From Bacteroidales bacterium (GTDB lineage Bacteria > Bacteroidota > Bacteroidia > Bacteroidales > Lentimicrobiaceae): a stretch of 64,000 bases of DNA. A program made the position numbers and the translations under genes. The stretch covers positions 16,397 through 80,396 of the forward strand of contig JAGXGB010000078.1 of assembly GCA_024636955.1 (NCBI GenBank), read 5' to 3'. Every line of letters starts with the position of its first letter. The stretch's first letter is position 1. The notes under the pieces were generated by a model. That model was not told the DNA's origin. It was given only the letters and a program-made list of their open reading frames with translations, and did no database searches. This document shows, one piece after another, positions 47,601-54,306 of the stretch.

Positions 47601-47952
47601 TGCATTCCCATACTACTTCAAGAAACTAGGACTAGGCAAACTCATAGGTACCAGAACCTGGGGCGGACTGGTAGGCATTTCACGTAATGCAGGACTGGTT
47701 GATGGTGGGTACATTGCTGTTCCGCGCTTCGGCATCTTTGATGAAAACGAACAGTGGATCATTGAAGGCATCGGCGTTTATCCCGATATAGAAGTAGTTG
47801 ACCGCCCTGAGCAACTGGCAACAGGCACTGATGCAGTTATTGAAAGAGCTGTAAAGGAGCTATTACAGGAGCTCAAAGATAAACCGGTAAGAAAAGTAAA
47901 TTCACCGGTACCTCCCAACAGGAGTCAATGGATTGAATATGATATCAAATAA
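44635..47952 (+). CDS. Tricorn-like protease (S41 family)
   Basis: 1105 aa with a signal peptide (MKLFSRFLAFALALSFMPAA), so periplasmic unlike archaeal Tricorn. N-terminal propellers of PD40 repeats (PKISPDGKWIAFSGEYSG, PSWSPDGKYITYVSDASGEY, PVWSPDSKYIAFSDR), then a Lys/Asp/Asn-rich linker (~565-595), the C1 domain with H762 in NTGHAYVDWG, a PDZ-like domain, and the C2 S41 core NGYSSSGGDAFPYYFKK, where S986 aligns with the nucleophile (Tricorn S-D is S-G here); GLGKLIGTRTWGG and EGIGVYPDIEV are family landmarks. Degrades oligopeptides; probably works with the S46 and S9 enzymes encoded in this window in protein catabolism. Confidence 0.92.
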   Translation: MKLFSRFLAFALALSFMPAAFALDDARLLRFPDINKDLVAFVYAGDIWTVEATGGNARRLTSHEGLELFPKISPDGKWIAFSGEYSGTRQVFIIPSTGGTPKQLTFYNSVGVMPPRGGWDNAVLDWTPDSKQVMFRGNRTHLGERNGKYFLVSIDGGLETPLEIVNGGFAVLSPDASKVCFTPVDREFRTWKRYKGGRATDLWIYDLKNHSSDQITNFTGADQWPVWFGNNIFYASDKDIKLNIYKYDIATRMAEQMTFHKDFDVMWPSGENGQLVYENGGYLYKLNLNTGVNEKLVVNINFDNPNLIPYFKNVKEHIGSFDISPTGKRAIFDARGDIFSVPAEHGEIENLTNTQGVRELYPSWSPDGKYITYVSDASGEYEIYLLENKKGAEAKQLSSGSKAWKYNPVWSPDSKYIAFSDRNMKLWLIDVATGKQREVNTATMNEIRDYIFSPDSRWITYTREGNNGLSAIWVYNIETSKNTQLTDNTFNDWSPVFSRDGKYIFFASDRDFNLQFSSFEFDYLYTKATRLYAMVLSKDGPALVKKKVDVEPAGDPAEPEVTASADKSNQNGKNNDAKNDKTDAAKPGKKDPVKVVIDFENITHRIVVLPVEAGDYGNLMAAEGGLLYASDNKLMFYNLEEEKSVEILDKTGNASVSADGKMLVYRSGQDYGIVKVKEGQKVPAGKLNLDNLEMKIDPRKEWNQIYTDAWRIFRDFFYVNNLHGVDWVGIKDRYSPMLPSVAHRADLDYVLSEIVAETNTGHAYVDWGDFNKVKRVEGGLLGAEIIPDQKAGMYKIGTIYDSENWNKSRRSPLRDIGVNVNEGDYILSINGRKLTLNDNPYEFLENSLNRNIELEVNSKADAKGSRIETVKPINSEHELMYLNWVNERRALVDKLSGGRIGYIHVPNTAVEGNRELYRGMYTYHDKEALIIDDRYNGGGFIPDRMADLLDRRTLSYWHRNGLQPGKAPGVAHDGPKAMLINGYSSSGGDAFPYYFKKLGLGKLIGTRTWGGLVGISRNAGLVDGGYIAVPRFGIFDENEQWIIEGIGVYPDIEVVDRPEQLATGTDAVIERAVKELLQELKDKPVRKVNSPVPPNRSQWIEYDIK

Positions 47953-48170
47953 TTAGGGGTTAGTGGTTAGTGGTTAGGGGTTAGGGGTTAGGGGTATAGG
48001 GGTTAGGGCAAATAGTGGAACTGGTGAGACTGGTGGGGCTTGTGGGACATTGTAGTCAATGCCCCGTGGGGGCATAAGATCGGTAGAAGATTCAGGTGCA
48101 AATTGATTTGTCCGCCCCGTTAGGGGCGGGAGATGCCACTAACCACTAACCCCTAACCCCTAACCCCTAA
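47953..48170. repeat. Inverted telomere-like heptamer arrays (TTAGGGG) between genes
   Basis: Left array (47953-48009): about eight heptamers, TTAGGGG, TTAGTGG twice, then TTAGGGG copies. Right array (48136-48170) is its complement (ACTAACC/CCCCTAA units) and a 21-bp stretch pairs perfectly (47953-47973 with 48136-48156). Two smaller hairpins lie between (TGCCCC..GGGGGCA near 48059-48074 and CCGCCCC..GGGGCGG 48112-48128). The G-rich strand could form quadruplexes. No gene in the 403-bp gap 47953-48355. It could terminate the Tricorn gene. Confidence 0.9.
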
Positions 48171-48198
48171 AAAAAATCCATCGTATGAATTAAATGCG

Positions 48199-48206
48199 TA
48201 TCTTTG
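48199..48206 (+). promoter_or_regulatory. -7 box (TATCTTTG) upstream of the DEAD-box gene
   Basis: It matches TAnnTTTG; leader to the ATG at 48356 would be ~140 nt, as found for cold-shock-type helicase genes. No clear -33 TTG. Confidence 0.4.
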
Positions 48207-48355
48207 CAGCTCATAAATTATAGCTGACTATCAGGTTATTATATATTATCGCCCACCGAACCGAAGTTAATTCCTTTAATCTTAAGAATTTAACACTGGA
48301 AAAACCGAATAATAACGGGTGGTTGACTGTTGCCTATAAGACTAAAAAACATTAA

Positions 48356-49579
48356 ATGACATTTGATAAATTAAACATTATTGAGCCTATTTTACAGGCT
48401 CTTACCAACAAGGGCTATACAGAGCCTACCCCGATTCAGGAGAAAGTTATACCGCATATGCTTAACGGCGCCGATGTTTTTGGCACCGCGCAAACCGGCA
48501 CCGGCAAAACCGCTGCTTTTGCTATTCCGATTCTTCAAAAATTATATACCTCGCAATCAGGAAGTAAAGGTGCACCAATACGCGCACTTATTATGGCACC
48601 TACACGTGAACTGGCGCAGCAGATCAGCGACAGCTTTACTGATTATGGTAAGGGACTGAAGCTGAAACATACCGTTGTATACGGCGGCGTTTCGCAGAAA
48701 CCTCAAACCGAGATGATACGCAAGGGCGTTGATATACTAATTGCCACACCCGGCCGTCTGCTCGACCTGATAAACCAGGGATTTATAAAACTTCACAGCA
48801 TTGAGTATTTTATACTTGATGAAGCCGACCATATGCTCGATATGGGCTTTCTGCCCGACATCAAGCGCATTATAGCCAAACTGCCTGCCAGGCGTCAAAC
48901 AGGTTTCTTTACAGCTACCGTTCCCGTTGAAATAAGGGCTTTGGCCGATAGTCTGCTTACCAATCCCGTTAAAGTTAACGTGGCTCCACTTTCAGCTCCA
49001 GCCGAAAGCGTATCACAATCAGTGTACTTCGTAGAGAAGAACGACAAACGCGCATTGCTGCAGGAGATATTCGAAACTGAAACCATTGAAACAGCGCTTA
49101 TCTTCACCCGCACCAAGCACGGTGCTGACAAAGTAACCAAGGACCTTATCAGGCAAGGCATCCCGGCAGTAGCTATTCACGGCAACAAGTCGCAGACAAA
49201 CCGCCAGAAAGCACTCAACGGCTTTAAGGACCGCACTATCAAGGTACTCGTTGCCACTGATATCGCATCACGCGGTATTGATGTCGACAAAATATCACAC
49301 GTTATCAATTACGAACTGCCCGAAGTACCTGAAACTTACGTTCACCGCATCGGCCGTACAGCCCGTGCCGGCGAATCAGGCATCGCTATTTCTTTTTGCG
49401 CCTCTGAAGAACGTGGCAGTCTAAAGGATATCAATAAGCTGCTTCCGCAGGACATTGAAGTAAAACGCATACTGGGATTCACCGCCGCACCCGTTGAAGC
49501 ACCAAGGGCAACTAACTCAAACCGTAATAGAAGGTGGGGAAGTCAGAATAGAAGGCCGGAAACTTCAAGGAGGTATTAA
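48356..49579 (+). CDS. DEAD-box RNA helicase (RhlE-like)
   Basis: 407 aa. Motifs in order: Q motif (GYTEPTPIQEKVIP), Walker A AQTGTGKT (45-52), PTRELAQQ (Ia), TPGRLLDL (Ib), DEAD in LDEADHML, TAT (III), VATDIASRGIDV (V) and HRIGRTARAGESG (VI). The short basic tail RNRRWGSQNRRPETSRRY suggests RNA contact. ATP-driven RNA unwinding in ribosome assembly or mRNA turnover. Preceded by a heptamer-rich spacer and a ~140-nt leader. A common housekeeping member; cold-induced regulation is plausible but not shown. Confidence 0.95.
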   Translation: MTFDKLNIIEPILQALTNKGYTEPTPIQEKVIPHMLNGADVFGTAQTGTGKTAAFAIPILQKLYTSQSGSKGAPIRALIMAPTRELAQQISDSFTDYGKGLKLKHTVVYGGVSQKPQTEMIRKGVDILIATPGRLLDLINQGFIKLHSIEYFILDEADHMLDMGFLPDIKRIIAKLPARRQTGFFTATVPVEIRALADSLLTNPVKVNVAPLSAPAESVSQSVYFVEKNDKRALLQEIFETETIETALIFTRTKHGADKVTKDLIRQGIPAVAIHGNKSQTNRQKALNGFKDRTIKVLVATDIASRGIDVDKISHVINYELPEVPETYVHRIGRTARAGESGIAISFCASEERGSLKDINKLLPQDIEVKRILGFTAAPVEAPRATNSNRNRRWGSQNRRPETSRRY

Positions 49580-49584
49580 GATTT

Positions 49585-49711
49585 AGCTTTCAGCTGTCAG
49601 CTGTCAGCTATCAGCTATCAGCTTGAGTTGTTCTTGATGGTCCCCGAGTTTTTATCGAGGGGTTCTTGGTTATTTGTTTTTTGTTCTGAGATCTGGGTTC
49701 TGGGTTCTGGG
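49585..49711. repeat. Heptamer tandem repeats and a hairpin element
   Basis: AGCTATC/AGCTGTC heptamers run from 49585 to 49624 (about six units); CTGGGTT heptamers run from 49693 to 49711. Between them CCCCGAGTTTTTATCGAGGGG-type hairpin (49642-49662) shares GAGTTTTTATCGAGGGG with 61027-61042. Spacer between the helicase and VOC genes; no gene. Confidence 0.75.
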
Positions 49712-49772
49712 CTATATGCAAAGTAGGACAATAGGACACGTAAAAAGTACGACCCCTATGGGCTCGTACTTT

Positions 49773-50129
49773 TTATTTGAAATGTGGATTATAGATTAGT
49801 CCAATAACATTCCCGAAAGGATCTTTAACCGTTGCAGTCATAATATCACTTCCTACATCATAGGGCTTTTCGTTTTCGGTAGCACCTAACCCCAACAAAC
49901 GGTCATATTCCTGCTGAATATGCTCAACTCCCCAGTAAGCCACTACATTTTCTGCTTTACCTGTTTTACCTTCTTCTTCGGGTTGAAGGCCCAGCTCAAA
50001 TCCGCCAATGTTATAACCCACATAAAAAGGCTCGTCAAAATATGGCTCAATTTCAAATGCTTTTGAATACCAAAGCTTTGCCTTTTCAATATCGCTTACC
50101 TTGTAGATTGTTGTTCTTAGTCCCAGCAT
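49773..50129 (-). CDS. VOC-family (glyoxalase/bleomycin-resistance-like) protein
   Basis: 118 aa from ATG at 50127-50129 (MLGLRTTIYKVSDIEKAK); the upstream ATG at 50159 would add ten residues. Two beta-alpha-beta-beta-beta half-motifs: residues 1-55 (KAKLWYSKAFEIEPYFDEPF, GYNIGGFELGLQ) and 60-118 (WGVEHIQQEYDRLLGLGATE, TATVKDPFGNVIGLIYNP). Metal ligand positions are partly kept (E in GFELG, E/D near the end), so function could be a dioxygenase, isomerase or antibiotic-sequestering protein; not decided. Divergent from the small membrane protein; the palindrome 50184-50211 lies between. Confidence 0.85.
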   Translation of the reverse strand: MLGLRTTIYKVSDIEKAKLWYSKAFEIEPYFDEPFYVGYNIGGFELGLQPEEEGKTGKAENVVAYWGVEHIQQEYDRLLGLGATENEKPYDVGSDIMTATVKDPFGNVIGLIYNPHFK

Positions 50130-50183
50130 AGTTTTATTTCTTCTTAAATGATTCTTCAAATATAATTAATTAACAACAAGCAC

Positions 50184-50211
50184 ACCATCTTCCTGACGTC
50201 AGGAAAATGGT
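50184..50211. promoter_or_regulatory. 28-bp palindrome, copy 1 (putative operator)
   Basis: Two 14-bp arms centred between 50197 and 50198 with core TTCCTGACGTCAGGAA and outer ACCAT/ATGGT. It lies 55 bp upstream of the VOC gene and 81 bp upstream of the small membrane protein gene. A second copy differing at two positions is at 52142-52169. Confidence 0.75.
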
Positions 50212-50291
50212 ATTTGCAAAATATTTCTAACCAGCAAAACGTTTTTAACCAATTGATTGTTAGTATTATAAACAACATATACACATATACT

Positions 50292-50594
50292 ATGAATAAT
50301 ACTAAAAACATGAACTACACGAAAATTGCATTGGCATTACCTATAGCTGCCGCTTTAGCCGCGGCTATTGTTTACAGAAAACCTTTACTCAGGACAGCCA
50401 ACAATTTAATAGACAAAACAGGCGGACTTAGTAAAACAATTATGCCGGCAGTTGCTGCTTTAGGCACTAAGATTGCCGGTACAAAAGAGGGAGGCTCAAT
50501 GCTTTCTTCAATGTTTGTGAACGGCCCTGTTGCAATGATTGCAGGAGGTTTAGTTACTTACGCGATGAGTAAGTTAAGACATAAAAGCGCCTAA
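50292..50594 (+). CDS. Small membrane protein, unknown
   Basis: ~100 aa from ATG 50292 (MNNTKNMNYTKIAL); the frame also has an upstream ATG at 50214, overlapping the putative operator. A hydrophobic segment IALALPIAAALAAAIVY (~11-28) then KTGGLSKTIMPAVAALGTKI and VNGPVAMIAGGLVTYAMSK (second hydrophobic patch, ~80-97). Gly/Ala-rich and basic, no named family. Divergent from the VOC gene with the palindrome between, so likely controlled with it. Confidence 0.65.
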   Translation: MNNTKNMNYTKIALALPIAAALAAAIVYRKPLLRTANNLIDKTGGLSKTIMPAVAALGTKIAGTKEGGSMLSSMFVNGPVAMIAGGLVTYAMSKLRHKSA

Positions 50595-50624
50595 ATTGCT
50601 TTCAATTAATGTTTACAAGTATCA

Positions 50625-50831
50625 TCATAACGATATCCCAGGTGATTGCATTGAAGGACATTTCACTGTTCCATATGAGCAGTAAACACAACAATCACCT
50701 GGTTTCGGACGTATAACGATTTTACGGCTTTCGCACTCATAGAAAAATTGACAACTATCTGTTGGCATTTCTTCTGTCTTCTGATGGCCGCATTCAGGGC
50801 ATGTGATGGTAGAGAATCTTATGATTTCCAT
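50625..50831 (-). CDS. Small Cys-rich zinc-ribbon protein (GDCCVYCSYG family)
   Basis: 68 aa with C-P-E-C-G-H in TITCPECGHQK, and the distinctive GDCCVYCSYGTVKCP near the end. This pattern recurs as a small conserved family in Bacteroidota and other phyla, often next to stress or metal genes; I know no function. Seven or more Cys make a zinc-ribbon fold likely. The start is 14 nt downstream of the PQQ dehydrogenase gene on the same strand, so it is probably the second gene of that operon. Confidence 0.78.
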   Translation of the reverse strand: MEIIRFSTITCPECGHQKTEEMPTDSCQFFYECESRKIVIRPKPGDCCVYCSYGTVKCPSMQSPGISL

Positions 50832-50845
50832 AAGTGGTTTTCACC

Positions 50846-52078
50846 CTACTTCTTATCAATCCTGTACAATCTTCCTTCATCAGTAACGGTATACAATGCA
50901 CCGTCGTTTCCCTGGGTGATATCTCTGAAACGCTGTCCCTCATTGTCTAATAATCGTTCTTCACCTACTACTTTGTTATTTTGCAGAACAATGCGGGCAA
51001 TATGGTTGCTGTTCAATCCGGCGAGAAAGAGGTTGTTTTTCCATTCAGGGATATTACCACCTGTGTAGAACGTCATTCCACTCGGCGAAAGCACAGGATC
51101 CCAATAATAAACAGGTTGTTCCATCCCCTCCTTTTGCTGTATTGGCGGGTTCCCGATCTCACTACCGCTGTATTCTAGACCATAAGTGATAACAGGCCAT
51201 CCGTAATTGGCGCCTGCTTTTATTAAGTTTAATTCATCGCCACCTTTAGGGCCAAATTCGTTGTTCCATAAATCTCCCGTTTCAGGGTGGAAAGCCAATC
51301 CCTGTGTATTACGATGTCCATAACTGTATATTTCAGGACGGGCATTTGTCTGACCTTCAAACGGATTTCCTGCAACAGGCTTACCATCAACCGTGATATG
51401 AAGTATTTTACCAAGAGCAGAATTCAGATCCTGGGCTTGTGGACGGGTTTCAAGGTCTGACCGTTCACCCGTACTCACAAACAAGTTTCCGCTTTTATCA
51501 AATATTATACGTCCGCCATAATGCAAAGTGCCGTCATAAGTTGGTGTTGCACGATAAATCACTTGTGCGTTCTCTATGCTTTTTTCATCATCTGATAATC
51601 TGCCTTTCGCAACAGCTGTATGGTTTCCATTAGCAACTTTTTCTGAAAACACCCAATAGACCATTCTGCTTGAAGCAAAATCGGGGGCCAAAGTCAAACC
51701 CAACAAACCGCCTTGTCCTCTGTCGTCCACCTCAGGAATTCCGGTGATACGTTCACTAAGTTCACCACTCACAGGATCAGCAATAACCATACTGCCCTCC
51801 TTTTCAGTGATCAGGAATCTGCCGTCAGGCATAGATACTATACCCCAGGGCTGTTCTAAGGATTCAGTTACTTTCACACCCTCATAAGGAGTGGTGGTTT
51901 TAACACCTGCTATTCTGGTTTGCCCTTCAAATGCCGGCTTATAATCCGCATTAGGTTTACGGGTTTCCACCGGCTGGCCACTGCCATTAGTAGAACCATT
52001 TTGTGCTGAAGATGACCCGTGGTTATTGCATGCAAACAACGCCAGGGAAGCAAGTACTGCAATGTATTTTGACTTCAT
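50846..52078 (-). CDS. PQQ-dependent aldose sugar dehydrogenase-like lipoprotein
   Basis: ~410 aa from ATG at 52076-52078 (MKSKYIAVLASLALFACNN): lipobox LFAC. The upstream Met at 52147 would overlap the palindrome. Six-bladed soluble GDH/Asd/YliI-type propeller: WGIVSMPDGRFLITEKEG, GQGGLLGLTLAPDF, LHYGGRIIFDKSGNLFVSTGE, SYGHRNTQGLAFHPETGDLW then NNEFGPKGGDELN and NYGWPVITYG, which include the PQQ-contact His/Arg positions of the family. Oxidises sugar aldoses to lactones with PQQ if available; no PQQ biosynthesis genes are seen. First gene of an operon with the Cys-rich small protein; operator palindrome 64 bp upstream. Confidence 0.92.
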   Translation of the reverse strand: MKSKYIAVLASLALFACNNHGSSSAQNGSTNGSGQPVETRKPNADYKPAFEGQTRIAGVKTTTPYEGVKVTESLEQPWGIVSMPDGRFLITEKEGSMVIADPVSGELSERITGIPEVDDRGQGGLLGLTLAPDFASSRMVYWVFSEKVANGNHTAVAKGRLSDDEKSIENAQVIYRATPTYDGTLHYGGRIIFDKSGNLFVSTGERSDLETRPQAQDLNSALGKILHITVDGKPVAGNPFEGQTNARPEIYSYGHRNTQGLAFHPETGDLWNNEFGPKGGDELNLIKAGANYGWPVITYGLEYSGSEIGNPPIQQKEGMEQPVYYWDPVLSPSGMTFYTGGNIPEWKNNLFLAGLNSNHIARIVLQNNKVVGEERLLDNEGQRFRDITQGNDGALYTVTDEGRLYRIDKK

Positions 52079-52141
52079 ATCGGGATGTGTTTTATGAAAA
52101 TAAACCTGATTTTTAAAGGAAAGTTCGGAGTATTTATCGAA

Positions 52142-52169
52142 AACCATTTTCCTGACGTTAGGAAAATGG
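52142..52169. promoter_or_regulatory. 28-bp palindrome, copy 2 (putative operator)
   Basis: Arms 52142-52155 and 52156-52169, core TTTCCTGACGTTAGGAAA; 26 of 28 positions match copy 1 at 50184-50211. Located 64 bp upstream of the dehydrogenase ATG. The rest of the 52170-52381 gap is AT-rich spacer with no gene. Confidence 0.75.
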
Positions 52170-52381
52170 TTGCTTTCTATTTGATCATTTCACTGCAACA
52201 TGCCTTTACAGGGATATTAACACCTAAAACCTTTCCCCTAAGAATCTAAACATCTCAATAGTACTCATACATTTGATTGAAAACGCATTACAGCAATCAG
52301 GGATTTTTATTCGTGATTTTTTGGCAAAAATCTATATGACGTTACCGGCTGGCGTTTTTATTCCGCTTGCTTTGATTAGTA

Positions 52382-54088
52382 TCATTCTTTTATTCTAAAC
52401 AATTTGTCATTTTGCGATAACTTAACTACAAAATACTCTTCCTTATTAATTTCTTCAGGAAGTTTGTCTTTAAGAATTGAAGCGACAAATTGAATATTGT
52501 TTCGGTTTACAAACTCGGAAATTTTAACTAACTGCTTATCATCCATTAACTCCTTTTTGTCGTTCAATAAAAAATGTAAACATGGAATATTTTCTTCGTC
52601 GGCAAATAGGGTATAAGCCAAATCAAAACAAGATATTTCTCCTTGCTTTTTACCTGAACTCATGTTTGCATTAAATGAACTGAATTTATACAATCTCTGT
52701 CCTTTTTTATTTATAATTATATCGTATTTAACAGCATACTGCTCGCCATACAATTCATTTGAAATTGCAGCAAAATATTTGTTGAATTTGTTAAGTTGTG
52801 TTTTTACAACTTGTTCAAAGCTATCGCTAAAAAGTTCGCTGTCAATTTCATTAAGCTGTTTGTTAAAATCCTTGATATTAGATTCAACCTCACTTAACTG
52901 CTGAATGATATTTTCATATTCACCTTTCTTTCTATATTTTTCAGTCAACTCGCTAATTACCTTTTCCAGTTCGTCAAATGAATCACTTTTTGAAATTGCA
53001 GTTGTCAACTTTTGTTCCTCTGCAAGCAACCGCTTTAGTGAATTATTTCTTTCTGAAATTGATTTTACAAGCGTAGGTAGTTCTTTAGTAATAAACTTCA
53101 CCTTCTCTTCAATCATGGTATTATGAAAAGCAACGAGGTCTGAAAAGGACTTTTGGATAGTAGTAATTTTACTTGTTGCTTGGTTGTATATAATTTCAAG
53201 CTGTCTCAAGTCTATGTCTGACCTGTTAGATTTAAGTTCTTCCTCAGTTTCTTTTATTAGGTCTTTACGAATATTCAACTTACCAATAGTCGAACTTAAT
53301 TTATTGATACTGTATCTAATTTCGTTCAACGTGTCTAAGTCCTTCTCAAAGTTTTCATTGAGGTTGAAGCTACTTTTCCTTTTGTTTAGCTCTTCAATGT
53401 CGTTATTGATTAACGCTAAAGCAGTTTCATAAGCAGTTTTGGTCTGATTCTTTTCAAGTCTATTCTTGTAGGTATCTTCCTGCTTTATTTTAGTCAAAAT
53501 TTCCTGTTTGCTGTTCCCCTTAGTGAATTCGCAGCCGAAAAGAAAAAGATAGAGTGTTTCATATTCCGCATCAGAAGTATAAGTATCAAGCGTTTTAAGG
53601 GTATTATTAATGCTTTCGTCTTTGTATCGGATATTATGCGAAATTATTTGTCGGAAAGTTGGTTTACTTGCCAGATGTTCAGGAAAAAGAATGTTTGATA
53701 ACTTTAAATCAAATTCTTCCTCCGTTAATTCTTCGCCATTAATTTTTCTGATAAGTTCCTTCCTTGCTAAGAAGTTTCTTTCTATAACAATATCATCGGT
53801 TCCTTTATCCAAGTCAGCAGTCAAAACAAGTGTTATAAGAATTTTATTTTCAATTAGGTAATCCTTGACAAGTTTGTATTCCTGCTTTTTTGTTTCATGA
53901 TCAACATATATGTGTTTAGGATTTGCTCCTAAGCAAAAATCAACCAATTTGAGAACAGTGGTCTTGCCAACACTATTGCCTGTTACTTGGTGTTCACTTT
54001 CATCAATAATCAAATTAAGTCCTTTATGAAATTCAATTTCACGAATGACTTTAGCCCCGCTTGTTATAGATAAAGATTTTATGAACAT
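52382..54088 (-). CDS. ABC-3C system ATPase component (DUF2326-type)
   Basis: 568 aa. A P-loop at residues 37-44 (G-N-S-V-G-K-T-T) in a RecF/SMC-like context (LNLIIDESEHQVTGNSVGKT, LVDFCLGANP); long coiled-coil middle (~200-430); C-terminal half with the signature-like SSGKKQGEISCFDLAYTLFA and LHFLLNDKKELMDDKQLVKI, the pattern of DUF2326 (ABC-3C ATPases). It belongs to the predicted ABC-three-component conflict systems. The ATG overlaps the end of the MC6-like gene by 10 nt, so translation is probably coupled. Cytoplasmic. The system is predicted to be activated by invading nucleic acid or its products; that is from family studies, not this sequence. Confidence 0.88.
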   Translation of the reverse strand: MFIKSLSITSGAKVIREIEFHKGLNLIIDESEHQVTGNSVGKTTVLKLVDFCLGANPKHIYVDHETKKQEYKLVKDYLIENKILITLVLTADLDKGTDDIVIERNFLARKELIRKINGEELTEEEFDLKLSNILFPEHLASKPTFRQIISHNIRYKDESINNTLKTLDTYTSDAEYETLYLFLFGCEFTKGNSKQEILTKIKQEDTYKNRLEKNQTKTAYETALALINNDIEELNKRKSSFNLNENFEKDLDTLNEIRYSINKLSSTIGKLNIRKDLIKETEEELKSNRSDIDLRQLEIIYNQATSKITTIQKSFSDLVAFHNTMIEEKVKFITKELPTLVKSISERNNSLKRLLAEEQKLTTAISKSDSFDELEKVISELTEKYRKKGEYENIIQQLSEVESNIKDFNKQLNEIDSELFSDSFEQVVKTQLNKFNKYFAAISNELYGEQYAVKYDIIINKKGQRLYKFSSFNANMSSGKKQGEISCFDLAYTLFADEENIPCLHFLLNDKKELMDDKQLVKISEFVNRNNIQFVASILKDKLPEEINKEEYFVVKLSQNDKLFRIKE

Positions 54089-54306
54089 AATTCAATTTCA
54101 CCTTTAGAGTTCAGTTTTGCCACTTCTAATAAATACAACCAATCTAAGCAAAGTATAAATACCGAAAATGACATTCCCCTTTTTGCTTTTACCTCTTGAA
54201 ACAAGTCAAGTATTTTGTATCTCTTCTCTTTTTTTAAAGATTCAATTACAAATGCACCGTTATAATAAATGCTATTTTCAGGATGAATGTTATCAGGAAG
54301 TAACAT
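54079..54306 (-). CDS. ABC-3C middle component, MC6-like
   Basis: 75 aa from ATG at 54304-54306 (MLLPDNIHPENSIYYNGAFV). Opening M-L-L-P-x-x-I-H-P-x-x-S, then G-A-x-x-I-E-S-L, and the final FSVFILCLDWLYLLEVAKL segment match the pattern I know for middle component 6 of ABC-three-component systems: a small winged-helix-like adaptor. The frame is also open upstream to 54354, but ATG 54306 gives the family N-terminus. It overlaps the SMEK gene by 14 nt and the ATPase by 10 nt. Confidence 0.82.
   Translation of the reverse strand: MLLPDNIHPENSIYYNGAFVIESLKKEKRYKILDLFQEVKAKRGMSFSVFILCLDWLYLLEVAKLNSKGEIELCS

Noticed and set aside
47953..48170. TTAGGGG arrays considered as a real telomere or chromosome end
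   Set aside because: They are internal between two ordinary genes, inverted, and short.
52662..53861. Several plus-strand frames in the ATPase gene
   Set aside because: Shadow frames from an AT-rich coiled-coil gene on the opposite strand.
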